In this document: one piece after another, positions 10,446 to 20,232 of the stretch | How the letters are laid out: the number at the start of each line of letters is the position of its first letter | Numbering within the stretch: the first letter of the stretch is position 1 | Origin: Microcyclospora pomicola | Lineage: Eukaryota > Ascomycota > Dothideomycetes > Capnodiales | Assembly (NCBI GenBank): GCA_002786065.1 | Contig: NHNY01000007.1 | Span: 586,155 to 650,154, forward strand | Direction: 5' to 3' | Length of the DNA: 64,000 nt | The notes under the pieces: generated by a model | Told to the model about the DNA's origin: nothing | Seen by the model: only the letters and a program-made list of their open reading frames with translations | Databases searched by the model: none | Translations under genes and position numbers: made by a program

Positions 10446-13046
10446 ATGGCTCCCACAACTCCACCACCGATCACCACGGCCACTGCTTCCTCCGCCGACC
10501 AGCCCAGTCCCCCATCACCGACAGCTAGCTTCTACGATATGAGCGACGAGGACGAGAACGAGTACAGCACCATCCACCATAGTAAGACGAGCAAAGGCGT
10601 CAAGCTGCTATACACCAAGAGCAAGGTTTACATGCACCCGACGCCCTCGGCGAAGGACAACATTCCTGGTTACATATCGCTGCTCCAGCAGAAGCCTTCG
10701 CATGCGCCCACTTCAGCAGCGGCTCCGAGTAGCGGCTCCAGCAAACCTCATGATCACTCGGATCTACTCCTGGCTTGGCAGCCGGAGTCGTCAATAGGCG
10801 ATGCAGCGCACATATACACCAAAGTCGAGATGAGCGACGCATCGTCGCCCCCAAAGCAGTCGCATCTCGTTCCTCCTCCTCCAGTCACGTCATCGCATAG
10901 TGCTTCCTTGGGTACATCGGCGTTCTCCATACCAGTCAGCGAAGTCTTCAGCATTGTAGTTCGACCGCCTTCCACTGGCTGGTGGTTCGGTAGTGTGGTG
11001 ATCAACACTCGCGCCGGAGAGGGCTTTCCGGCTCTTTTCTTCCACGACCCGGAGTGTCAGAGCACCATCGATCAACGCAAGAAGCTGCAGAGGGAGACTT
11101 TCGAGATTAGCGCGAACGGAGATGGGACGTTCTGGGGTGGCGATGAGGTGCTGCGCTGGTTGAAGAAGTACTGCACAGTGGAAAGAAGCACGCAAGAGAC
11201 TAGCGTGTACTTGATCGATCCGAGTGATGCAGATAAGTTGTCTTTTGGAGGTGGTAGTAAGCCGACGCCGGACAAGATCCGGAATGTCTTGGAGGGGAAG
11301 CACAAAGACGACCCATACCAAAGGAGGGACGATCCTATGGACCCTGTCATGAAGGCGCTGAAGCAAGCGAGATGGACGTTCCTGGAGAAGATGAGCCAGG
11401 TCACCACATTTACGCGGCGGACAGCACAGGCGGTTGTGGAGAACAAGAACATACCACCCCAGGTTCGAAGACTGATGCAAGATCCTCAAGTACAGACTGT
11501 CAGCGACGAGTTCGACTCGGCAAGACTTTACTTGGCGAGATGGGCGATGGGTATCGCGGAACAATCAGAGCGAGACAGAAATCAACGGATCTGGAGCTCG
11601 AAAGATGTTCTTGAGATGGAAGAGTCGGAGGTTGGTCAGTTCGAAATCCTGGACATCGATGCTCAAGGTCTCAGCCTGGCAGATCGAAGAACGCCGGTCA
11701 CGCTGAAGGAGTGGAACGGGTTCTTCAACAGTCGAACAGGCCGGATTGAGAAGACCGCGGACGAAGTCAAGGAGCGCATTTTCCACGGTGGCCTTGACGC
11801 GGATGATGGCGTGCGAAAGGAGGCGTGGCTGTTCTTACTAGGTGTCTATGACTGGGAGTCGACAAAAGACGAGCGCCTGGCCAAGATGAACAGCTTGCGT
11901 GATGAATACATCCGTCTTAAGGGTGCATGGTGGGAGCGCATGGTTGATGAGCAAGGCACTCTTTCCGAGCGAGAATGGTGGAAGGAACAAAAGATGCGAA
12001 TCGGTGAGTCTGGCGCCCGATGTTTCTGCTACACCGCTGCTGATATGTCAACTGACCATGCTGTCTCTGCTGTAGAAAAGGATGTTCACCGCACAGACCG
12101 GCATATTCCACTCTTCGCTGGTGAAGATATCCCGCATCCGGATCCTGACTCACCATTCGCAGAAGCCGGCACTAACGTCCACCTGGAGCAAATGAAGGAT
12201 ATGCTTCTCACGTATAATGAGTACAATCGCGATCTCGGCTACGTTCAGGGCATGTCCGATCTCCTAGCTCCCATCTACGCCATTGAACAAGATGATGCTG
12301 TGGCTTTCTGGGGCTTCGTAGGCTTCATGGATCGCATGGAACGTAATTACCTGCGAGATCAATCAGGCATGCGTCTTCAGTTATTGACATTGGACCACCT
12401 GGTACAGCTACTGGACCCCAAGCTATACCAGCACCTCGCGAAGCTCGACTCTACCAACTTCTTCTTCTTCTTCCGCATGCTCTTAGTATGGTTCAAGCGT
12501 GAGTTCGATTTCCCTGACATTCTTCGACTCTGGGAGGGCTTGTGGACGGACTACCTCTCGTCCAATTTCCATCTGTTCATCGCCATGGCCATCCTCGAAA
12601 AGCATCGCGACGTCATCATGGAGCACCTCAAGGGTTTCGACGAGGTACTCAAATACGTCAACGAACTCTCCGGTGGAATCGACCTTCCCTCCACCTTGAT
12701 CCGTGCAGAGGCGCTCTTCCGGCGCTTCCAACGCACAGTCGAGGCTATCGACCGCAAGTCCAACTTTCCTGCAGCGCCAGTGGTGCGTCAACGACTGCCT
12801 CAACCACCAGACACGACGACGACGCCCAGCTCAAGCGGTCAGCCTCGGAAACCATCTTCATCTGCCGCTGCCGGGTCCGCAAACGTGTCAGGTAGAGACA
12901 AGACCGTCGGTGACCACATTGCTGCCGGCATTGGCGCTGAAAAACCAAAAGTCATCTCTCCCGAACTGAGGGTCTTGCTCAGTCGCGAGATCCCTAAGCT
13001 CGACAAGACTGAAGTCAGGGAACATGGCGGCGGAGTTGGAAGTTAG
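10446..13046 (+). CDS. TBC-domain Rab GTPase-activating protein, Gyp7-like
   Basis: A GAP for Rab GTPases (yeast Gyp7 acts on vacuolar Ypt7). Exons are 10446-12003 and 12076-13046. The 72-bp intron (GTGAGT...TGTAG) has no stop and is a multiple of three, but removing it restores the TBC catalytic motif RIEKDVHRTDR. The product is about 842 residues. The N-terminal half has the Gyp7-type segment KGVKLLYTKSKVYMHP and the GWWFGSVVINTRAG region. The TBC domain runs from about residue 440 to 720, with the arginine finger in DVHRTDR (near 524) and the glutamine finger in GYVQGMSDL (near 576), so catalysis should be intact. The tail is Ser/Pro-rich. ATG 10446 (MAPTTPPP) is preferred over ATG 10335, whose extra 37 residues look like leader sequence. 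Confidence 0.92.
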   Translation: MAPTTPPPITTATASSADQPSPPSPTASFYDMSDEDENEYSTIHHSKTSKGVKLLYTKSKVYMHPTPSAKDNIPGYISLLQQKPSHAPTSAAAPSSGSSKPHDHSDLLLAWQPESSIGDAAHIYTKVEMSDASSPPKQSHLVPPPPVTSSHSASLGTSAFSIPVSEVFSIVVRPPSTGWWFGSVVINTRAGEGFPALFFHDPECQSTIDQRKKLQRETFEISANGDGTFWGGDEVLRWLKKYCTVERSTQETSVYLIDPSDADKLSFGGGSKPTPDKIRNVLEGKHKDDPYQRRDDPMDPVMKALKQARWTFLEKMSQVTTFTRRTAQAVVENKNIPPQVRRLMQDPQVQTVSDEFDSARLYLARWAMGIAEQSERDRNQRIWSSKDVLEMEESEVGQFEILDIDAQGLSLADRRTPVTLKEWNGFFNSRTGRIEKTADEVKERIFHGGLDADDGVRKEAWLFLLGVYDWESTKDERLAKMNSLRDEYIRLKGAWWERMVDEQGTLSEREWWKEQKMRIGESGARCFCYTAADMSTDHAVSAVEKDVHRTDRHIPLFAGEDIPHPDPDSPFAEAGTNVHLEQMKDMLLTYNEYNRDLGYVQGMSDLLAPIYAIEQDDAVAFWGFVGFMDRMERNYLRDQSGMRLQLLTLDHLVQLLDPKLYQHLAKLDSTNFFFFFRMLLVWFKREFDFPDILRLWEGLWTDYLSSNFHLFIAMAILEKHRDVIMEHLKGFDEVLKYVNELSGGIDLPSTLIRAEALFRRFQRTVEAIDRKSNFPAAPVVRQRLPQPPDTTTTPSSSGQPRKPSSSAAAGSANVSGRDKTVGDHIAAGIGAEKPKVISPELRVLLSREIPKLDKTEVREHGGGVGS
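12004..12075 (+). other. In-frame, stop-free intron in the TBC gene
   Basis: 72 bp, GTGAGT donor, GTAG acceptor, ACTGAC branch site. Translating through it would insert 24 residues into the TBC catalytic motif, so it is almost certainly removed. Confidence 0.85.
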
Positions 13047-13906
13047 GTCGAGCACTGACTCTGCCATCGGATGGTACATCTTGGAATGATCAACGGTAGC
13101 AGTTTTTATTTGGTCAAGGCGACCTTATTGCATGGAAATGACGGCAAACGATGTTACGACGACGGTTTACAAAGGTATGGTGTATGGGGCGTCTTATGTA
13201 TGGATAATCTGGCTTCATGACCTCCGCGGGTACGATATCACTTCTCACATTATATGACAATAGTTCCCCTCCATTCGACACCTGACGCAGATCATGCTAG
13301 GTTATGTGAGCATGATATGATGTGGCTAATAAAGCAATTTGAGTACGTCCGGTGCTTGGTGTCACTCTTCATCATTGCTGCGACTGTCGCTAACATGTCC
13401 ACATGTATGCGGAGTTGACCCGGGAAAAACTTCTCCTTTGATTACATGGCTTCGGGCTGACTGCCCTCGTTGCTTTATTCATCAGGTACTACACATGGTA
13501 CTGTCTGGACGTTTCGTTCTCAGACCAATGGTCGGTGGGCCGGTCCTACACTCTACTAATGTCCACTCTCTCGCCTCCACCAAGGCTCTGACAAGGAACA
13601 CTTCATGGCGCTCTCGATCGGCCTGGGTCAGGGGGAAATCCTGCTGGAATCCTAGGGCAGTTTTGATGCTCAGTATCTTCTGGTCCCATCAGCCGGCTGC
13701 CAGTAGATCACTCATATTCGATTGACATGTGATCGAGACAATCGCTCGTAGCCTTGGCGATTCACAAGGTCAATGATGACCCCTCTTGATATCTTCTTCA
13801 CTTGCTGAATTCTTCTCTTCTCACACTTCGTTCACTTGCATGCGTTTTCATCATCTACAAGCTCGCTCACTTCAACTTCATCACATGATCTGACTCACCG
13901 TGCACG
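13047..13906. other. Intergenic region
   Basis: About 860 bp. A 128-codon open frame at 13339-13725 lacks recognisable domains and is probably chance. The last 110 bp before 13907 are pyrimidine-rich, as in fungal promoters and leaders. Confidence 0.55.
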
Positions 13907-15577
13907 ATGAAGCAACCGCATGGCCTTGAGGTCAAGTTGCTGCATGCCACCTCCTTATCCACCACGGTCATCAAGGAGTACAAGAACCCTGATGCTGGGA
14001 ATGATGCCCGACTTGGCGGCTTGCTGCGTAGTCAGGTCATTGCCGCCCAGCCTGGTCGACGATTTACAGTGGAAATCGTGGTCGATGCAGAATTCGTCAA
14101 GTTCTCTGCCCAAGGGGCTCGAGTCGTGATTGTGGCTCGAGAGCGTACAGTTCGAGGGATTAGCTCTTCCAACACGGTTACGTACTGGTGGATCAGCATG
14201 AGGGGCGGTACCAGCGAAAAGACGTACCACATTGACGAACGCATAAGCGGAGGAAAGGCACTGGTGATACCAGAGCCAGCCGGTAAGTGTTGAATTCCTA
14301 GGGAGTCTTGGAGACACGAGCTTATCCTGAATTTCTTAGATCCGGCGAAGGGAAATCCTGACTGGCATCGCCACCCAACAGAATACAGAGCAGATTCCGG
14401 ATGCATTGCGGTATACATTGAGCGAGGCAAGCTCTTGGATATGGAGATCCCATCGTAAGCCTGTCTTACTCTGCTGATTTACGGAAGAGCATAATGGATT
14501 GACTTGCGTTGAACAGGCCTGATGCCCCTCCGATCGCGATTGAGAACCACAACTTCCGGCCGTTGGTGAACGACAATGGGTTACCCTACATTTTCGAGTT
14601 TCGTAATCGTGGTTAGTCAAATTGTGTCCGCCAGCGTATATCACAACTCGATTGAGATCTTGACTGATTCTCTTGCAGGTCTGTCGGAAGCCTTCGGGCT
14701 CCAAGTGAGCCCACCATCGACATTTGAATATGATAGCGACAACTATGTCATTCCTGATCGCGAGATCAAGAAATATATCGCCGAGGTCGACGATGAAGAT
14801 GCTATGGACATCGATGAAGAGGAGGCGATTCTTGATGATGTTTTCTCATCCTCAGAATCCACGTCGGGTTCGACCAGTGGTGTAGATTTCGACGACGAAG
14901 AGGAATTCGAAGAGGACTCAGACCAGGAGTCAGACGAAGAAGACGAAACGTTAGAGCCTGAGAGGACGGGTAACGCGAAGAGCGGGGAAATGGCAAAGAA
15001 CGAGAAAAGACATGGGATGCGCAATGCTTCTCGAGATCACGGTCAACCGAAACATAAACTTCCAACGAAGCCGACGAGCAAAGCGACAAGACCTTCAGTT
15101 ACCACCAATGAGCTAAGGAAGAGTAGGAAACAGAATCATGCTCTGAGTCTAGAACCACGCAAGACGAACAGTCAATTGAGCGCCAGTCGACCGAAGGCGA
15201 AGCAAGCATACCACACTTCCCATGCAGGTCCCAACTATGACAGCGGTGTTGATGACGAGGAGCCTTTGGCTGCTCAAGACATCGAGAGGTACCGTCTACG
15301 ACAGGAGAAGAGCGTGCTGAACAGGGCCAAACCCAGCCACGCTCCTCAAACGATCGATCGACATGGGCCACAGGACAGTGCGCATAGCATGAAGCCTGCA
15401 TAATACTGCAGTGGTAACAGCGATCACGACAGTCAAGATGCCGATGAGGAATTGAGAATGATCGAGCTGGAGATCAGTAGGAACAGATTAGAGATCGAAA
15501 ATAATTTGTTGATGAAGAGGCAACTCGAGTTACGTCGCAAGCAGAGGAAGGACAGGAAACGCATGCGTGGTCAGTGA
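13907..15577 (+). CDS. DUF7918-like protein with acidic linker and basic coiled-coil tail
   Basis: Exons are 13907-14282, 14340-14454, 14517-14611 and 14679 onward; three introns of 57, 62 and 67 bp keep phase. The N-terminal ~195 residues resemble the fungal DUF7918 domain: HGLEVKLLHATS, IKEYKNPDA, then a beta-rich core ending in LPYIFEFRNRGLSEAFGLQV. No biochemical role is known to me. A very acidic Asp/Glu/Ser stretch follows (14770-14960), then basic linkers. The frame reaches TAA at 15401-15403 but stays open for 57 more codons to TGA 15575-15577, encoding a charged helix (ELRMIELEISRNRLEIENNL, then Lys/Arg-rich). A 123-bp intron 15289-15411 (GTACCG...CTGCAG) would remove the TAA in phase and join both parts. 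Either an intron or a nonsense change explains this; I favour the intron. Confidence 0.65.
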
Positions 15578-16470
15578 AGGATCACCGAAGCACGGATTTC
15601 TGATACTGGTCGTACAACTCTTTAGCGAAACACGGTCACACAGTGTGATGTGACTGCGTTCGGGCGATCCAGGAAGGTACGGGATTCCTGGTCTCTAACT
15701 GAGGTTATGGGGCTGCTTGGCGAGCATGGTCAACACTCTAGCCGCAGGGGGTCGGGAGGATACGCGCGCTATGTGGTAGCTCTCAGTTGGCTCTTTCCAA
15801 ACCGCTCATGCAGAGTTTGATTAACAATTGACTTGATTAGCATGAGCAACGATGAACCATGCAAAACGTTATGTGTTTCGAATCTCTTGATGCAATCCGA
15901 AGGGTCAGATTCAAGAGACGTGCTTCGAAGCTCACACGTTGATCACAATCGATGAATAAAAAAGGAGTTGATGCGTCAGTGCACATGCGCTTTATGCCCC
16001 GTATATTGGGCACCAATATTGACGTCAAACGTCTATCGCCAGTGTTCAGATGCTGTAGTCCGACCTCACGAGCCTCAGTGCCTCTGCAAGATGCGAGCTA
16101 GCCCCCACCTACAATCTACCACCAACCGAACTTTATAAGTGAAGATCGTCCTTTAGCGTCCGCGGCGTCTAGCAGGGATCAGCCTGCGCTGCTTGAACTC
16201 TGTGGAGCCCAACAATAACGCACAAGTAGAGCCTTGGCAATTTGCATGTGTGCTTGCAATGATGTAACGCATCACATTGGCTTCGGTATTTCGGTACTAC
16301 AGCATTGGACTTGCCCCTGAGTTGTTGTTCGACGTCTCAATGCTATTACGAGATACCCTACACGTGCAGCGGCATGTTTAACCACTACAGCAGACGTGTA
16401 TGCGTCGAAATATGGGTAGGGAGGAGAAACATGTTCGTTACAATTACCAATGCCTCGTCGGGCAACGTGC
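15578..16470. other. Intergenic region between convergent genes
   Basis: About 890 bp, no supported gene. It contains scattered A/T runs only. Confidence 0.55.
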
Positions 16471-17157
16471 TCATTGCTTGACCGCAGGCTCGAAGTCGCC
16501 TTCTTCTGCATCAGGATCTCTCCAGAATGCCCTCTCCAAGGCCCTTTCCCTCAAGTCCCACACATCCTCACTACTTCCCCATTGCTTCTTCCTTTTCTCA
16601 TCTCTCGTCCGATAGAACTGTGCAATCTGCTCTTCCTTATCTGGCCCGGGCAACGTTCGTACTCGCATGCAGAACCAGAATGCAGACCAGTGATCACTAC
16701 ACTCCTTCACCGCACCGTACCGGTAGACATCGTTGAACTTGCCGCCAAGCGATTGGCAGTAGAAGGCTTGGTCGAAGGCGTCGCGACACGACATGCTTCG
16801 GGGGTATAGGGCGTCCGGAGCGATGTTGAGGCGGCCATCTGGAAGTATTCGCTCATGCTTCGTGGAGTATTTGGGAAGATCGGCTTGTTGCGCGTTTGCG
16901 GATTCCGCCCCGCTGGCAGGGCTATCTAATGCCTTGAGAAAGGCATCAAGCTCGGCATCGGCTTGCGCTGGAATATGATCTGACGGTGGCCCATGATCGT
17001 CACTGCCCTTGCTCGGGGAAGGTGTTGGAAACTGTCCAAAGATGCGTGCTTTTTGCTCTTCAGACAGGCCAATACTGTTCGCTGAGGCTGAAGAGTCTTC
17101 GGGAACTGCAGCTGAGGCTGGCGAGGGCGCTGGAGAGGATGACCATAGCCATCCCAT
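16471..17157 (-). CDS. emi1: Emi1-like DUF3128 protein with twin CX9C motif
   Basis: An intronless gene of 228 residues. The DUF3128 core (residues ~118-165) contains MSCRDAFDQAFYCQSLGG and ECSDHWSAFWFCMRVR. Each has a Cys-X9-Cys pair, the twin arrangement typical of small disulfide-bonded proteins such as Mia40 substrates of the mitochondrial intermembrane space. Yeast EMI1 was named for early meiotic induction and has mitochondrial links. The N-terminus MGWLWSS fits the N-myristoylation pattern (Gly2, Ser6), so membrane tethering is possible; this is inference from the motif. The middle is Ala/Ser/Pro-rich and probably flexible. The start at 17157 is set by this MGWLW motif. Confidence 0.88.
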   Translation of the reverse strand: MGWLWSSSPAPSPASAAVPEDSSASANSIGLSEEQKARIFGQFPTPSPSKGSDDHGPPSDHIPAQADAELDAFLKALDSPASGAESANAQQADLPKYSTKHERILPDGRLNIAPDALYPRSMSCRDAFDQAFYCQSLGGKFNDVYRYGAVKECSDHWSAFWFCMRVRTLPGPDKEEQIAQFYRTRDEKRKKQWGSSEDVWDLRERALERAFWRDPDAEEGDFEPAVKQ

Positions 17158-18104
17158 AATGGAGATAAGAGAGACTGCCGGTCATTTCGGGCATGTGAAG
17201 AATGATGAAAGGAGTGGACGTCTCGGACTTCTGCCGAGAGATCGTGTGATTGGACAACCCTAATTACCCGCTAGTGGATGATTGCATGTTAAACGCGTGC
17301 GGCGCGAACCTATGCTTATCCTTGAATTTGAGTCACCCTTTACCAACTACATCATGCACTTCACCTCATACACCTCCAGTACTCTGCTTCTTCGACTTTC
17401 ATACGTGTCGACTTCTGGAGGCTCCTTGATGGCATTTGGTCCCAATGGGTTGCCTTGTTTCCATCTGAACACTATATGCTCCTGATGAAAATCGTAACAG
17501 ACTGCCAATTTTGCTTATCTGATAATACGAACATCCCACGCAACCGTTAATCTAGCGGAACCTTGTTCGTGATATACACACCGTTGTCATTCGTCACAGT
17601 GGTCCTACTTCACAGATCCTTGACGAAACGGGCTTTCTGTCATGCTCAGTGAAACCGCATGTCCTGCCACTTTACTGCATATGGCAATATCACAACAGGA
17701 GGACCACGCTTGAGGAATGAAAGCGACTTCATCTACGCGCGACCGTTGGCTGATCACCACCTCCCAATCTTGTCTCAACACAAGTCGGTAAGACCATTCT
17801 ATGCGCGAGCTGGTAGGCAATACACCACTTCGTTTTCGTCATGGAACATACCGAAAACATGTGAATCGAATCTCTTTTCGCGGTCAATGCAGCAACAACT
17901 CTCGATGATCGACATGAACTTCCGGTCCCGGTCGAACGAGCATCTGGTGCTCACCGTGCTCTGTTACCTTTATTACTTCTTCCCACTGCTTCCCTACTTT
18001 GCTCTTTCCCCCATCGCTCATCGTCACTGTCTTTTTGCTGTTCCGTACTATTGTTGTACACCGTCACTCTTTTCAACCAAATAAACACACTCGTTACCAC
18101 CACA
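17158..18104. other. Intergenic region, promoter of repeat-peptide gene
   Basis: About 950 bp between divergent genes. The stretch from about 17970 to 18090 is strongly pyrimidine-rich on the plus strand, followed by a CACCACAATGC start context. This is typical of well-expressed fungal genes. No other gene is seen. Confidence 0.55.
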
Positions 18105-19433
18105 ATGCATTTCTCAAGCTCCCTCGTCCTTCTGGCCGCCGCGGCCTACGCTGCTCCCGTGAGTCTACCCTCGTGAGCGGACAATACGAAGCTTTGCTGA
18201 CAACAAGGACAGGTGGACAAGCGTCAGACAAGCGATGTCAGCAACACGCTGTCAGAATTCCCCGAGACCGTAAGCTCGGCCTTCGGCATCGTCAAGCGCC
18301 AGGTCGAAGAGCTTGTCGACAGCCTCACTTCTAGCACAGGCATGAAGCGCGACGACAAGCTCGACCTATTGGCCGATCTCTCCAGCGTCACTGCCGACAT
18401 CAAGCGTGACAGCACAGTCTCTGAGATTGAGGAGGACTTCAAGAGCGTATCGGACAACCTGAAGCGCGATGACAAGCTCGCTCTCCTGGCCGATCTCTCC
18501 AGCGTCACTGCTGACATCAAGCGGGATGACAAGCTCAACCTCGGTGCCGATCTCTCTAGCGTCACCGCCGACATCAAGCGCGACGACAAGCTCAACCTTG
18601 GTGCCGACCTCTCCAGCATCACCGCCGATATCAAGCGCGATGACAAGCTCAACCTTGGTGCCGACCTCTCCAGCATCACCACTGATATTAAGCGCGACGA
18701 CAAGCTCAACCTTGGTGCCGACCTCTCTAGCATCACCACTGATATCAAGCGCGACGACAAACTCGCTCTTCCTGTCGATCTCTCCAGCGTCACTGCCGAC
18801 ATCAAGCGCGACGACAAGCTTAACCTCGGTGCCGACCTCTCTAGCATCACCACTGATATCAAGCGCGACGACAAGCTTAACCTTGGTGCCGACCTCTCTA
18901 GCATCACCACTGATATCAAGCGCGACGACAAGCTCAACCTTGGTGCCGACCTCTCCAGCATCACCACTGATATTAAGCGCGACGACAAGCTCAACCTTGG
19001 TGCCGACCTCTCTAGCATCACCACTGATATCAAGCGCGACGACAAACTCGCTCTTCCCGTCGATCTCTCTAGCGTGACTGCCGATGTCAAGCGTGACGAC
19101 AAGATCGACCTGCTAGCAGACCTGTCCAGCGTAACCGCTGATATCAAGCGTGACGACAAGCTTGACCTGCTCGCAGACCTGTCTAGTGTGACCGCCGATG
19201 TCAAGCGTGACGACAAGCTTGACTTGCTCGCAGACTTGTCCAGCGTAACTGCTGACATCAAGCGTGACGACAAGCTTGACCTGCTCGCAGACTTGTCCAG
19301 TGCCACTGCTGACATTAAGCGTGACGATAAACTGGGTCTGGACCTCGAACTCTCCAGCGTCACCATTAGCACCAAGCGTGATGACAAGCTCGACCTTGCT
19401 GCCGACCTCTCCAGCATCACTGCAGACATCTAA
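18105..19433 (+). CDS. Secreted Kex2-processed tandem-repeat peptide precursor
   Basis: Exon 1 (18105-18158) encodes a signal peptide, MHFSSSLVLLAAAAYAAP. A 54-bp intron (GTGAGT...GGACAG) follows, then exon 2 (18213-19433), giving about 424 residues. After a leader with Lys-Arg sites (VDKR, GIVKR, GMKR) come 19 tandem units: 18 start with DDK and have the form DDKLxLxxDLSSxTxDI followed by KR, and one is divergent (DSTVSEIEEDFKSVSDNL). I count 21 Lys-Arg sites. Kex2 cleavage and trimming would release 17-residue acidic, amphipathic peptides in several variants (NLGAD..ITT, LALPVD, LDLLAD). No Cys, Tyr, Trp or Phe occurs in the main repeats, so Tyr-based ustiloxin-type cyclisation is unlikely. 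Units 4-12 are nearly identical in DNA, pointing to recent copying. This is the general architecture of fungal Kex2-processed repeat proteins; the peptide itself is not one I recognise. Confidence 0.88.
18339..19430 (+). repeat. Tandem 57-bp coding repeats (19 units)
   Basis: The units are 57 bp long (one is 60 bp, the last is 51 bp plus stop), in phase with the peptide repeat. Central copies differ by only a few synonymous changes. A higher-order pattern (several NLGAD units followed by one LALPVD unit) appears twice, at about 18645-18806 and 18930-19091. Confidence 0.9.
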
Positions 19434-20232
19434 ATCTACGCTTCATGTGGAATCACTCATAGCAGTCTGACGGCATGTCTGTGATAAGAATGTCGAAATT
19501 TGTACAGAGCCACCGGGGGCTCCTCACAAATCATCCATAGACACCAAATCACTTGTCTCAAGCAGGCGCTTATGCTATCAGCGATATTTGTCGTTGTTGC
19601 TGCACATTATGCTACCCTTACGACGATCTGAGCATATCAATTCTCATTCTGGAATCCACATTATTTCGGCGGTGGCCATTCCACCGCCCACATCTGGTCC
19701 GTAGAAGGCCGCGGGCCGGCGATGTTCTATAAGGACGAGGCGATAGACCAAGTCGTAATTCATAATCACTCAATTGAACAGAATTTGTCCAATGTTGACT
19801 TGTCGTTGAAAAGCTTACCAAGTGCGAGCAGTTGATTGACCTTGTACCAGCGCTCTGCGAGCTGTCTTCATTCGCGTGACGATCCCACACATATCGCGCT
19901 GAAGATGCACTAGGCTAGATGCATGGTGTGCAAGCATACATTAAAGCTCTGCTCGTCGAAAGGTAGCATAAGTCAGTAGCACAAGCATTGTTGACGAAAT
20001 AGCATGGTCGTGACAACTACATGTATAGTTCCACTGGATGGGCCGTCAAAATGAGAAAAGACGGGTCTACCCGGGGATCGCAATCGCTGCGAATTCTCCA
20101 CGCAACAAAATGCCAAAGTACAGTCCATTACAACGAGATATCTGCCAAGAATGCATCTGAAGTGAATCATCAAGTTCGTCCACACAGCATCACTGCGCTA
20201 CACGTGAAGCGAGAAGACGAAGGAATGCAGCG
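19434..20232. other. Intergenic region
   Basis: About 800 bp, no supported gene on either strand. Confidence 0.55.

Noticed and set aside
13339-13725. 128-codon plus-strand frame between the TBC and DUF7918-like genes
   Set aside because: No domain, no promoter-like context, and amino-acid use typical of random frames.
18224-19429. 401-codon open frame on the minus strand across the repeat-peptide gene
   Set aside because: It is the mirror of the tandem 57-bp repeat: once one unit is open on the reverse strand, all are. It has no start context, no domain and only Ser/Leu/Arg repeats.
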